From contig NZ_KB893649.1 of the NCBI RefSeq assembly GCF_000374125.1, positions 144,759-208,758 of the forward strand: a stretch of DNA of 64,000 nt, given 5' to 3'. This DNA is from Niabella aurantiaca DSM 17617. Its GTDB lineage: Bacteria; Bacteroidota; Bacteroidia; Chitinophagales; Chitinophagaceae. Shown here one piece after another: positions 48,102 through 56,961 of this stretch (positions are counted from its first letter, which is position 1; each line of letters starts with the position of its first letter). The translations under genes and the position numbers were made by a program. The notes below the pieces were generated by a model that was not told the origin of the DNA, searched no databases, and saw only the letters and a list, made by a program, of their open reading frames with translations.

Positions 48102-49379
48102 TCAGCCTTCTAACAAATCATCATATACCTTTTTTCGTATTATCGATGTAACCCGCTCGCTGTGATAGCTTTCAATAAATTTACGTGCCTCCATCGAAAC
48201 AGAAGCATACAGTTCCGTATGATTAGCAAGTTGCTGTAATGCGGCAATAAAATCGGTTTCTTCTTCAACAATAAAAATATTTTCGCCATTTTCAGCCCCT
48301 TCCATTCCTTCACATGCCAGGAGCGTCGTAACAACCGGTACTCCCATAGCCATTGATTGAAGAATTTTAATGCGGATTCCGCCTCCGCCTAAGCGTATTG
48401 GGGAAATAAGTATGGCCCCGTTCAGCAAGTCTGTCAGATCATCAAGAAATCCGGTAAAAACAACTTCAGGGTAGTTCATCTTAAACGATTCTTCCCATAT
48501 TCCTGTTACATAAACTTTCAATCCTGTCTGGTTGAAAACAGATGGATACATTGCATCAAGAAACCATTTCAGCCCATCCTCATTAGGCGGATGTCCCTGC
48601 GAGCCCAAAAACACAATCCGCTCTGCTTTTGTTTTCCGCGGTTCCGCTAAAGAATGAGCATAAAACATATCAGGAACGGCGGTCGGCCACATTCTAAGTT
48701 TTGCTTCATTTACCCCCTCTTTCAACTGTTCAAAATCATTCCGGTTCAAAACCAATACCCGGTCATACAAGTTCATTAGGTTGAGCTCTGTAAACTTCAC
48801 GGTATTGATCACATGCGAGGCATAAAGACTCTTATCATTGTATAATCTGAAATAGTCCTGCATTATAAGATACCGGTTCTCATGTTGAAAAAAAACCGTT
48901 TTTGATGATTGTGGCAACGAATGAATCAACGGAAGAAGATCGCTATATTCTACCTGAACAATATCAAATGCTTTTCTCAAAAAAAGTGTTTCAAGGACAT
49001 CAAGCATTTCCCGATCAAGCGGCAAAAACGGATAATGTCTGTGTGGATTCGATAATCCTTGTCCATGTCGCCTTTTTCTTTTTTTGACGTTTTTGATGAA
49101 TCGGGATATTCTTTTTGCAATGGAAAGTCTTTTCTTGGATGCATGATTGGCCATGACTCCTTTACCGTAAATGGGCAATATTTCCACTTCCGGCCACATC
49201 GCCTGTAATGTTTCCACATGGACCTTTTCTGCCACAGCAACCTTAAAGATCAACGTAATATTATAAAATTTCCTCAAATCATTGATCTGTCCAAAAACGC
49301 CAAAACGGCCGCCATCCGACACAGGAAAAGGGCAAAGAAAGGTAATTACTGCAACGTTGGGTTTGGCTTGAATATTCAT
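48102..49379 (-). CDS. Glycosyltransferase, GT4-like (GT-B fold)
   Basis: 425 residues. The N-terminal Rossmann half includes NVAVITFLCPFPVSDGGRFG and HENRYLIMQDYFRLYNDK. The C-terminal half holds the donor-binding region: ERIVFLGSQGHPPNEDGLKW, VVFTGFLDDLTDLLNGAILI, SPIRLGGGGIRIKILQSMAM and GVPVVTTLLACEGME. This fits GT4-type enzymes that add a sugar to a growing surface polysaccharide. The donor and acceptor are unknown. Confidence 0.87.
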   Translation of the reverse strand: MNIQAKPNVAVITFLCPFPVSDGGRFGVFGQINDLRKFYNITLIFKVAVAEKVHVETLQAMWPEVEILPIYGKGVMANHASKKRLSIAKRISRFIKNVKKRKRRHGQGLSNPHRHYPFLPLDREMLDVLETLFLRKAFDIVQVEYSDLLPLIHSLPQSSKTVFFQHENRYLIMQDYFRLYNDKSLYASHVINTVKFTELNLMNLYDRVLVLNRNDFEQLKEGVNEAKLRMWPTAVPDMFYAHSLAEPRKTKAERIVFLGSQGHPPNEDGLKWFLDAMYPSVFNQTGLKVYVTGIWEESFKMNYPEVVFTGFLDDLTDLLNGAILISPIRLGGGGIRIKILQSMAMGVPVVTTLLACEGMEGAENGENIFIVEEETDFIAALQQLANHTELYASVSMEARKFIESYHSERVTSIIRKKVYDDLLEG

Positions 49380-49444
49380 AAAATTTACTAATCAGTCAGT
49401 GAACCTCTTTCGTTTAAAGAACGCTTTTTTACTGTCCCTTTATT

Positions 49445-50245
49445 TTAAAATATTGCATACCCCGCCTGCCGGATGTATGGGCGCCAAAAATCAGGATAAA
49501 CATTTAACCCATGTAGGCCAAACGGTAAATCATTCTTCATAAACTTCATGGCGAGTTCCGGCTGTTGCTCAATAGAAAAATGAACTGCGATGCGGTAACC
49601 GGGAATATGCAATCTCTTCTTTTTCCGGTTAACTTCAAGCGACCAAAATACATCCTCGTTAAAGAACTTACTTTCGTTATTTGCATTGTAGAAATCAATC
49701 AGAGCACGCTCTGATTTACACAAATTGTAAAACTTTTCAACCCGCCTCAAAGAAAACCCCCCGTTCCCTACACGATTGTAAAATTGCCATATTGTCGGGA
49801 GCATACTATTGGGTTGCTTCCGGTTAGAACGGTGATGCAGGTACGATCGAATTCTATGTTTCCATTTATCCCGTTCTATCCACGGAGCTCCGATATAATC
49901 AAATCCCTGCTCGCACCAAATCAACAATTCATCTTTAAATACAAAAGCATCAAGTTGGTAGATCAGTATAAAATCATAGTCCAAAAAGCGTTCATAAAAT
50001 TCAGCGGATAGCATCAGGTTATTATACCCTTTTATATCCCTAAAGAAATGGCTGGGGAACGTTTCTACCCGATATCTGTTCTCCTTTAAAAAGGGGGTAT
50101 AAGTAGTAAGTTCGAGTCCTTCCGGCCTTATTAAAAAAAGTGAATGGTCTCCTAAGATCTTACAGCATTGTTTCAGGCTTGCCTCCTCATACGCCTCCAA
50201 AGTAGTTTTGTAAACAGGAATAACTACTGCAACTCTATTTGACAT
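49445..50245 (-). CDS. DUF5672 glycosyltransferase-like protein
   Basis: 266 residues from ATG at 50243-50245 (MSNRVAVVIPVYKT); the frame extends 21 codons further without support. Segments FFRDIKGYNNLMLSAEFYER, YDFILIYQLDAFVFKDEL, GFDYIGAPW and RVGNGGFSLRRVEKFY are characteristic of DUF5672, found in polysaccharide clusters and thought to be glycosyltransferases (DxD-like YQLDAF). The substrate is unknown. Confidence 0.85.
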   Translation of the reverse strand: MSNRVAVVIPVYKTTLEAYEEASLKQCCKILGDHSLFLIRPEGLELTTYTPFLKENRYRVETFPSHFFRDIKGYNNLMLSAEFYERFLDYDFILIYQLDAFVFKDELLIWCEQGFDYIGAPWIERDKWKHRIRSYLHHRSNRKQPNSMLPTIWQFYNRVGNGGFSLRRVEKFYNLCKSERALIDFYNANNESKFFNEDVFWSLEVNRKKKRLHIPGYRIAVHFSIEQQPELAMKFMKNDLPFGLHGLNVYPDFWRPYIRQAGYAIF

Positions 50246-50366
50246 GGGGACATTTAGCGATGAATGAATGTACAATTTCCAAAAACATAGTGACAACAAA
50301 TTTAGCAAAAGTATGTTTCACTTTGCTGATCCTGGTCAGCAATTTTGATAACCTTATCATTTCTGC

Positions 50367-51650
50367 TTAGCCGGTAACGCCTTGGTCGACACACGTAGGT
50401 TTCCTTAGGGTTTGCTTTGGTATGGTACGCAACGTAGTTTTTGTTTTTGAATCAGCACATTTTGACAATTCAAAAATCGAATCCAGGTTATCATACCCTT
50501 TATTTAAGCTAAAGAACCGGTTAAAAGTGGCTTTCGCCTGGCTGGCAACCATATTCCTGTACTGGCTATCCTCCACAAGCTTCACGATGTATGCAGCAAA
50601 CATTCCCGGGGTATCTCCCCGAAGGCATCCATTATCAAACTTAAGAGGGATCCCGTCCAGTCCCCGCAGATTACAGACTACCGGCAAACCAAAAGACATA
50701 GCTTCCACTACTTTAACCTTAATGCCGGTTCCTTCGAGCATTGGGCAGATCGCCATATTCGCATTGCTGTAATAATCGTGCAGATCATCTACAAACAAAT
50801 GCTTTTCTACATTGGGATAGTTTGGAAAATGATTACAAATAAGACCAATAACACATATTTTCAAATCTTTTGGCAGCATGGGATACACCTGCTCAAAAAA
50901 CCAATTTATAGAGCTCTTATTATTCGGATTATCACTCGCCACATAAATCAAATCATACTTTCTATTGCTTCGAACCTCATCCATCGATTTGTGAGTATTG
51001 CCAAACATTACAGGAACAAACCGATGCTTAGCTGTCAAAAACTGACTAAACAAATAATACTCATCCATCGAAATAGACCATACTTCATCAAACATGGACA
51101 GTAATTCTATCTCGCGTTCAAGTGTAGGGCCCAGCTTAAATCCTGAACGCTCTTTAAACTGAACGGTCATGAAATCATGAGTGTCAATGATCAATTTCGC
51201 TTCGTTCAGATATGGATTATCGCAGATAAGATTTGCCCAGGTAACATAACTAATGATGATGATATCATATTTGTTCTTCTGCAGAATCTGATCGAACTGG
51301 TTTTGTAAATAGGAGTTCGTATGGTCAACGATTGGCGATCGCCCGCTTAAGAGCTTTCTTTTACGAAAAAAATTGGTCAGCTTCCATTTAAAATAATAGC
51401 GAAATTTATTCTTTCTTGGCATTTTAGTAACACCAACGTATAAACCATAATCGGGAAACCGCTGTTTAAATGCATTATCATCAAATTGATTCCAGCCTGC
51501 AACCTCTTTGACACTCATAAAATCTACCTCAAAGAATGCTGACCGGCTTTCAAAATATTCCAGAAATTGAAGGGTACGCGTCCGGCATCCATGATCTTTT
51601 CGTAGTGGCGGATCGGGCATGAAGTAGAGTACTCTTTTTTTGCGATTCAT
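50367..51650 (-). CDS. Glycosyltransferase, GT4-like (paralogue A)
   Basis: 427 residues. GT-B fold with VLYFMPDPPLRKDHGCRTRT at the N-terminus and DLIYVASDNPNNKSSINWFF, FVDDLHDYYSNANMAICPML, EGTGIKVKVVEAMSFGLPVV and CNLRGLDGIPLKFDNGC in the donor half. It is clearly related along its length to the next gene upstream (51954), for example the shared IIISYVTWANLICDNP / IVISYAHWGDLIKSNP and LIIDTHDF. Probably a tandem duplication with divergence. Confidence 0.88.
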   Translation of the reverse strand: MNRKKRVLYFMPDPPLRKDHGCRTRTLQFLEYFESRSAFFEVDFMSVKEVAGWNQFDDNAFKQRFPDYGLYVGVTKMPRKNKFRYYFKWKLTNFFRKRKLLSGRSPIVDHTNSYLQNQFDQILQKNKYDIIIISYVTWANLICDNPYLNEAKLIIDTHDFMTVQFKERSGFKLGPTLEREIELLSMFDEVWSISMDEYYLFSQFLTAKHRFVPVMFGNTHKSMDEVRSNRKYDLIYVASDNPNNKSSINWFFEQVYPMLPKDLKICVIGLICNHFPNYPNVEKHLFVDDLHDYYSNANMAICPMLEGTGIKVKVVEAMSFGLPVVCNLRGLDGIPLKFDNGCLRGDTPGMFAAYIVKLVEDSQYRNMVASQAKATFNRFFSLNKGYDNLDSIFELSKCADSKTKTTLRTIPKQTLRKPTCVDQGVTG

Positions 51651-51953
51651 TACCGTTCAGTAGTTTATATACTTTCCGTATATCGTTTTTCAATAAAATG
51701 TTATTTAGAGCTCGGGCAGCCCTATACTTTTCTATAAACGACGAAAGAGGCCGTTTCGCAACAAAAGAGTTGTATTTATTTGTTAAAAAAAATCAAAGAG
51801 TCATTAGCAGTCGGTGTCTTCTATTGTTGTTCATTAGGCATCCGGATGTCAACAGGGCCGTTTCACTAACAGGGTCATCTAACACAGCATTTGAAACGCC
51901 TTTAATTTGGATTAGTTATACAGAACATAAAAAAACCTAAAGTGCGTGTCCTT
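51651..51953. other. Gene-free, AT-rich gap between glycosyltransferase genes
   Basis: About 300 bp with no credible gene, hairpin or promoter seen. An open frame on the plus strand (51698-51940) has no family resemblance and is antisense to the cluster. Confidence 0.6.
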
Positions 51954-53114
51954 CTAAACCTCTAAAGCCTCCGTCATGATACGAAAAAAGGTTTCTTTTG
52001 TATGATTCTTTTGAAAAAAAGATCCTGCCTGTGCGCTCACTTTTTTATAATGATCCGGCATAGATAACAGTTCTTGAATGGCCCGGGCAAAATCTGTTGC
52101 GGATCGCGCTACTATACATCCGTTCTCTGTCTTATTGACCAACCCGTCCACTCCCCGAGGGCTGCATACCACAGGCAGACCATAAGAAAGAGCTTCGATC
52201 ACTTTTATTTTTACCCCGGTACCGCTGAGCATAGGGCAAATGGCCAGCTTTGCTCTGGAATAGAATGCCCCCAAAGAATCCGTATAGGGAATTTTTTTTA
52301 TATTTTCTTTGTCCGGAATATATTGATGAATACCACCGATAACGCACCACTGGAAAGACGGATTTATAAGGGGGTATACTTCCCTGAAAAACCAATCGGC
52401 GGCTTTGAGGTTATGGCGATTATCACTGGCAACATAAAGAATATCGTAACTCTTTTCCGTTTCTGCAATAGCAGTGTGATCATCCGTGCAAAACGGTACA
52501 AGGACCGTTTCTTTCTTTGAAAATTGACGAAACAGATACTGTTCCTCCGCCGAAATGGCCCAGATCTTATCGAAATAATTTAGCCGCTTCATCTCGTCAC
52601 CAAACGCCTGCCCGATATCGAATTTCTTCCAGACTTGTTCTTGTGCTGTTAAAAAATCATGGGTATCTATAATAAGCTCCGCCCCTCTCACACAGGGGTT
52701 GCTTTTAATCAGATCTCCCCAATGAGCATAGCTGATCACAATATAATCATATGTATTGGCCCTTAGTATGTTATTAAACAAATATTGGTTATACGTGGTT
52801 ACAAAACTGGGAAGTGATCGTCGCGGCGATAAATCCCTCCACAGCCGCTGCATGCGATAGCGCAGCCACTGATCCAATTGTTGCATAGAACCAGGCTTTC
52901 TCCGGAGGCTATAAATATTACGAACCCGCTTCATTTGCTGCATTGCCTCTCTCTCTTCACTGCTCATCGGAGCACCCCAGGTGTCTTCGCTGTGAACATA
53001 ATCTACCGTTATACCGTTCCGGTGAAACGCTTCAAGCAAACCCCAGGCCCTGGTATGCGCCCCGGCATTGTTTTTCATAATATTGAACGGGATAAAATAC
53101 AGCAGGGTCTTCAT
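51954..53114 (-). CDS. Glycosyltransferase, GT4-like (paralogue B)
   Basis: 386 residues. Same domain order as the gene at 50367: LLYFIPFNIMKNNAGAHTRA, YIVISYAHWGDLIKSNP, LIIDTHDFLTAQE, YDILYVASDNRHNLKAADWF, YSRAKLAICPMLSGTGVKIK and EALSYGLPVVCSPRGVDGL. The last segments hold the donor-binding Glu region of GT4 enzymes. It acts in the cytoplasm on a lipid-linked glycan. First member of the AT-rich part of the cluster. Confidence 0.88.
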   Translation of the reverse strand: MKTLLYFIPFNIMKNNAGAHTRAWGLLEAFHRNGITVDYVHSEDTWGAPMSSEEREAMQQMKRVRNIYSLRRKPGSMQQLDQWLRYRMQRLWRDLSPRRSLPSFVTTYNQYLFNNILRANTYDYIVISYAHWGDLIKSNPCVRGAELIIDTHDFLTAQEQVWKKFDIGQAFGDEMKRLNYFDKIWAISAEEQYLFRQFSKKETVLVPFCTDDHTAIAETEKSYDILYVASDNRHNLKAADWFFREVYPLINPSFQWCVIGGIHQYIPDKENIKKIPYTDSLGAFYSRAKLAICPMLSGTGVKIKVIEALSYGLPVVCSPRGVDGLVNKTENGCIVARSATDFARAIQELLSMPDHYKKVSAQAGSFFQKNHTKETFFRIMTEALEV

Positions 53115-53162
53115 TCTTCTTTCCGGGAGCTAAGTCATACAGGGAATTAAAAAAAGATACGT

Positions 53163-53963
53163 TTATGCCTCCATATACCCGTTGGTCCGGTAGCTGTATT
53201 TGTACTGCACGGTTTCCCGGTATATTTTTTCATTGGTGCCCAGGTTGGCCCGGGAATTAAAAGTGTGAAAGATATGATATCCAACCGCAGCAAGTTTTAC
53301 TTTCTTCTTTTTGATGCCGAGGTTGATCAACCGCTCACCCAGCTCGGAATCCTCCCTGCCCCAGCCCTCAAATCCGCTGTAATAGCCGTTCACTTTCACA
53401 TAATCATCTTTCCAGAATGCCAGGTTACATCCTTTTATATTGTGTGATTTACGGGGATCCACAAAAAAGAAACCCGAGAAAAGAGGTACGCGCAATGCAT
53501 TAAAACGGTTGGCAAGTCCCGGCATAAAGGAATGCAGCCCTTCAATATTCTTGGTACGCAACAGGTCATGACTTCGCTGTTCGTTGATCAGCGTCCTGCT
53601 TCCCTGTACAAAATACCCCTTCCGGGCGGCCTTCATGTGATCTGCAATGAACTCGCGGTGCATGACAATATCCCCATCAATTTCAATGATATAGTCCGAC
53701 TCGATTTCTTTTATCGCTTTATTCAGGATCAGGCTTTTACGGAAACCGCGGTCTTCGTGATACACGTGCTTTACCGGTATCCCGTGGATCTTTTTAAAGT
53801 TTTCGATGCACCACGCTGTATGCGCGTCATCGCCATCCTCCGCAATAATGATCTCATCCGGCCTCCGGCTCTGGTACAGTACACTTTTTAATACCAGTTG
53901 CAGGGCCTCCGGCCATTTGTAGGTGGAAATCATCAATGCTACCGTAAAAGGAGTTTTTTTCAT
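53163..53963 (-). CDS. Glycosyltransferase family 2 (chondroitin-synthase-like)
   Basis: 266 residues. GT-A fold: VALMISTYKWPEALQLVLKS, RRPDEIIIAEDGDD, HEDRGFRKSLILNKAIKEIE, the metal-binding Asp pair in YIIEIDGDIVMHREFI, and the C-terminal GCNLAFWKDDYVKVNGY, FEGWGREDSELGERLI. This is the KfoC/chondroitin polymerase-like branch of GT2. Base composition is closer to the chromosome average than the three genes before it. Confidence 0.9.
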   Translation of the reverse strand: MKKTPFTVALMISTYKWPEALQLVLKSVLYQSRRPDEIIIAEDGDDAHTAWCIENFKKIHGIPVKHVYHEDRGFRKSLILNKAIKEIESDYIIEIDGDIVMHREFIADHMKAARKGYFVQGSRTLINEQRSHDLLRTKNIEGLHSFMPGLANRFNALRVPLFSGFFFVDPRKSHNIKGCNLAFWKDDYVKVNGYYSGFEGWGREDSELGERLINLGIKKKKVKLAAVGYHIFHTFNSRANLGTNEKIYRETVQYKYSYRTNGYMEA

Positions 53964-54307
53964 ATATATTCTGTCTTTCTGCTTTTTGGTTTAGACCGGC
54001 CATCCGGTACGATCATACCCTCCAATAACAACGTAAAAAACCGCTGCATTGCAACATTTTTGTCAGTTTGATTTATTCCGGATGCCAAATTTATCAATTC
54101 TTTTACAACTTTGCGGATCGTATCATCACCCAAAGACAAAGGGGGAGATCCATCTTGTTCAGCCTGCAACGCGCTCCTCTGTGCTCCTGTTTAGCTTGCA
54201 AAGATAGTTTTTTTACTGCATCAACGCGCAGAAATCAATCCGCCAGGCCCCGAAAGAAGCCACTGATTTATCAAACTATTATTAAATTTGCCCCTTATTT
54301 AGGAACT
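53964..54307. other. Divergent intergenic region, GT2 gene and cupin gene
   Basis: No convincing gene. A minus frame (53960-54169) overlaps the GT2 start by 4 bp but has only a TTG start. A TAAATTTG box at 54283-54290, 17 nt before the ATG at 54308, is a likely promoter for the cupin gene. Confidence 0.55.
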
Positions 54308-55174
54308 ATGCAATTGATAGCTTTAGATAAATTCGATCACCTTGGTCCGGATGATTTTAAAAAAAATTACTATCAAAAGAATAAACCTGTTGTCATCCGC
54401 GATCTTGCCCGTCAGTGGCCCGCCTTCTCCCGGTGGAACTGGGATTACTTCATCAATATCGTAGGCGACAGGGAAGTGGGCGTTTACAACAACATCAAGA
54501 GCGATTCCTACACCCCCATCAACACGGCAGACGCCTATATGAAATTTGGAGCATACCTGGAGATGGTAAAAAAAGGCCCGGTGGAACTGCGGATCTTTCT
54601 TTTTAACATTTTTCAGCATGCCCCCCAGATCGTTTCCGATTTTACATGGCCGGATGATTACATGAAAGGATTTGTAAAAAAATTCCCCATGCTGTTCGTC
54701 GGCGGCCAGGGGTCGGTTACTCACATGCACTTCGACATCGACCTCAGCCATATCCTGCACACACAATTCATGGGAAGAAAAAGGGTGCTGCTCTTCCCTT
54801 TTGAGGAGCAGCACAAACTATACCGGAAACCCTGGGAGGTTTTGAGCCTGGCCAATTTTGCCCGGTATCACGAACAATTCGACTATGAAAAGTTTCCCGC
54901 CACAAAGGCCGCCCGGGGGTATGAGGTGATCCTGGAGCATGGAGACACCCTGTTCATGCCGGCCGGGTACTGGCATCATATGGAATACATTGATGCAGGA
55001 TTTGCCATGAGTCTCAGAGCATTACAAAGCGGGATCACCGGCAAGCTGAAAGGCGCCTGGAACCTGTTTGGCATGCGCAATATTGATACCCTGATGAAGA
55101 GGACCGCACCCAAATGGTGGTATGACCGGAAGGTGAAGCAATTGTATGCAGATGCCGAGCAAACAATGAGGTGA
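54308..55174 (+). CDS. JmjC-like cupin protein
   Basis: 288 residues from ATG at 54308-54310; the frame is open far upstream but the family match begins here. The fold is cupin_8/JmjC: NKPVVIRDLARQWPAFSRWN, the iron motif H141-F-D143 in GSVTHMHFDIDLSHIL, and the distal His in MPAGYWHHMEYID. Such proteins are 2-oxoglutarate/Fe(II) oxygenases that hydroxylate proteins or small molecules. The substrate is unknown. It may be linked to the polysaccharide cluster only by position. Confidence 0.87.
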   Translation: MQLIALDKFDHLGPDDFKKNYYQKNKPVVIRDLARQWPAFSRWNWDYFINIVGDREVGVYNNIKSDSYTPINTADAYMKFGAYLEMVKKGPVELRIFLFNIFQHAPQIVSDFTWPDDYMKGFVKKFPMLFVGGQGSVTHMHFDIDLSHILHTQFMGRKRVLLFPFEEQHKLYRKPWEVLSLANFARYHEQFDYEKFPATKAARGYEVILEHGDTLFMPAGYWHHMEYIDAGFAMSLRALQSGITGKLKGAWNLFGMRNIDTLMKRTAPKWWYDRKVKQLYADAEQTMR

Positions 55175-55246
55175 TGTGCTAATCTGAAAATGCCTTGCTA
55201 CCCGGAAAACCGGCAGCGCTCATTTTCAAATTCATCAATTACCGGA

Positions 55247-55984
55247 TTATTCCTCCGCGTTCCAAATATTCCAGCTGAGTTCAGCCTGTCCTACCAGCAT
55301 CTCATACCCGTTTTTTATAAGCGCCCCCCGGTCCTTCCCTTCTTTTAAAAAAGCCGTTAACGGGGGGTTATATACCAGGTCATACAGGTAATGCCGCGAA
55401 GTGATCAATGTATAGGGCAGGTTGGGCTTGCCTTCGATGTTGGGATAGCTTCCCAATGGTGTGGTATTGATAATTAAAGAATAAGCTTCCATGATCCCGG
55501 CATCCAGGTCTGCATATCCCCATTCATTTTCACCGGGAGTCCTGGAGACATACCGGTAAGAGACGCCCAGCTTCTCCAGGGTATAGCGTACCGCCCGCGC
55601 CGCGCCGCCGGTGCCCAGGATCAATGCCTGCTGATGATGTGGCTGCAGTTGCTGAAGCAAGGTGGTTTCAAAGGCCGCAGCATCCGTATTATACCCCTTC
55701 AACCGGCCGTTGGAGATCCGGATACAATTGCAGGCGCCGATGGACTCCGCCTCCCCGTCCAGCTCATGAAGAAAAGCCATAACCTCCTGTTTGTAAGGGA
55801 TGGTCACATTGAACCCGGCCAGTTCCGGATATTGCTGCAGCAGCTCCGGCAGCTGCCGGATGGAAGGGATTTCAAAAGCCTCATACCGGCAATCTCCGAT
55901 CCCTTCTTTTTCAAATTTTTCAGTAAAATAGCGTTTTGAAAAAGACTGACTTAGCGGGAACCCGATCAAACCATACAGACGCAT
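55247..55984 (-). CDS. aroE: Shikimate dehydrogenase
   Basis: 245 residues, slightly shorter than E. coli AroE. It reduces 3-dehydroshikimate with NADPH. Motifs: YGLIGFPLSQSFSKRYFTEK, GFNVTIPYKQEVMAFL (catalytic Lys), NTDAAAFETTL (Asp) and ALILGTGGAARAVRYTLEKL (NADP-binding). Its start overlaps the stop of the upstream comA-like gene by one base (55984), so the two are translationally linked. Confidence 0.94.
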   Translation of the reverse strand: MRLYGLIGFPLSQSFSKRYFTEKFEKEGIGDCRYEAFEIPSIRQLPELLQQYPELAGFNVTIPYKQEVMAFLHELDGEAESIGACNCIRISNGRLKGYNTDAAAFETTLLQQLQPHHQQALILGTGGAARAVRYTLEKLGVSYRYVSRTPGENEWGYADLDAGIMEAYSLIINTTPLGSYPNIEGKPNLPYTLITSRHYLYDLVYNPPLTAFLKEGKDRGALIKNGYEMLVGQAELSWNIWNAEE

Positions 55985-56757
55985 CAGAATGCGGTTTTAT
56001 TATCCAGGTACAAACCAAATGAATCGCCCCGCAACCCGATGCGCATGGCTTCCAGCGCAATCAGTTCATTGGGAGGGATATTGCCGAGGTTCACATTGCA
56101 CCCGATCAGCTCCAGAAAATAAAGCTGCTGGGCCTTTTGGGGTGCCTCCCATATGATCTTCTCAGAAGGGATCTGCGTCAGGATCTCCTGCACCAGCCCC
56201 TCGCGCACCTCGCCGGTTCCGCGGTAAATACCCACGTTTCCTGCCTCCCGGGCCTCAGCGATCACATAAGAAGAGCCCGCTTCCAGCTCGGCTTTCATCA
56301 ACTCGATCCACTTATACGGCGGAATGATATGTGTGGCGTCTTTACTTCCCACCTCGCTTAAAACGGTTCCGTGCTGCGTCAGCTTTTCAATATAGCCACA
56401 CTTCTCGGCATGGGGAATGCTGATAGAGCCGTCACTTACCTCCATATAATCGATCCCAAAATGCTTGCAGATCGCAATATAATCGTCCACCTGATTCCTT
56501 ACCAGGTAGGCTTCAAAAAGGGTGCCGCCAAAATAAACGGGAACATCATAGGAGCGATAGACTTCGATCTTCTTTTCCAGGTTGGGAGTTACGACCGCAG
56601 TACCAAATCCCAATTTCAATACATCTACATGAGGATGAGACACACTCATAAAACTCTTTGCCTCATCAATACTCAACCCCTTATCCATTACCATGGTAAT
56701 GCCGTTTGTACGTGGACGAACGTACCGTTCCGGCATTTGCGTCAAATTAAACTTCAT
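55984..56757 (-). CDS. Phosphosulfolactate synthase (ComA family)
   Basis: 257 residues. ComA adds sulfite to phosphoenolpyruvate to make phosphosulfolactate. Segments match the family: PRTNGITMVMDKGLS, VDVLKLGFGTAVVTPNLEKK, PVYFGGTLFEAYLVRNQVDD, YMEVSDGSISIPHAEK, VLSEVGSKDA and VIAEAREAGNVGIYRGTGEV. In archaea the pathway leads to coenzyme M; in Bacteroidota a route through sulfopyruvate to cysteate and sulfonolipids is more likely. It shares a junction base with aroE and lies 2.9 kb from a CFAT-like acyltransferase. Confidence 0.9.
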   Translation of the reverse strand: MKFNLTQMPERYVRPRTNGITMVMDKGLSIDEAKSFMSVSHPHVDVLKLGFGTAVVTPNLEKKIEVYRSYDVPVYFGGTLFEAYLVRNQVDDYIAICKHFGIDYMEVSDGSISIPHAEKCGYIEKLTQHGTVLSEVGSKDATHIIPPYKWIELMKAELEAGSSYVIAEAREAGNVGIYRGTGEVREGLVQEILTQIPSEKIIWEAPQKAQQLYFLELIGCNVNLGNIPPNELIALEAMRIGLRGDSFGLYLDNKTAF

Positions 56758-56916
56758 TCGGTATCAGTTATTAATCGTCGCAAAAGTAACTATTTTGCTT
56801 AAGTTTATGCCACCCCCCTCCCGTTACTTGCAGAAAAAGCATTGAGAATGAATAACCAATTGATAAAACCAACTTAAATTATCAGACGATTTTCCGTTTA
56901 TAGAAGGGCATTTACT

Positions 56917-56924
56917 TATTTTTG
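56917..56924 (+). promoter_or_regulatory. TATTTTTG box before the PBP1A gene
   Basis: A perfect TAnnTTTG box 37 nt before the ATG at 56962; no clear TTG at -33. Confidence 0.4.
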
Positions 56925-56961
56925 GTGCCAGATTTTATTATAAACACTTTATCCTTTATAT

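Noticed and set aside
51698-51940. Plus-strand 80-residue open frame in the glycosyltransferase cluster
   Set aside because: Antisense to the cluster, no motif, no start signal; treated as non-coding.
53960-54169. A 69-residue minus frame overlapping the GT2 start by 4 bp
   Set aside because: It has only a TTG start, no upstream ATG before a stop, and no family resemblance; the overlap alone is weak support.
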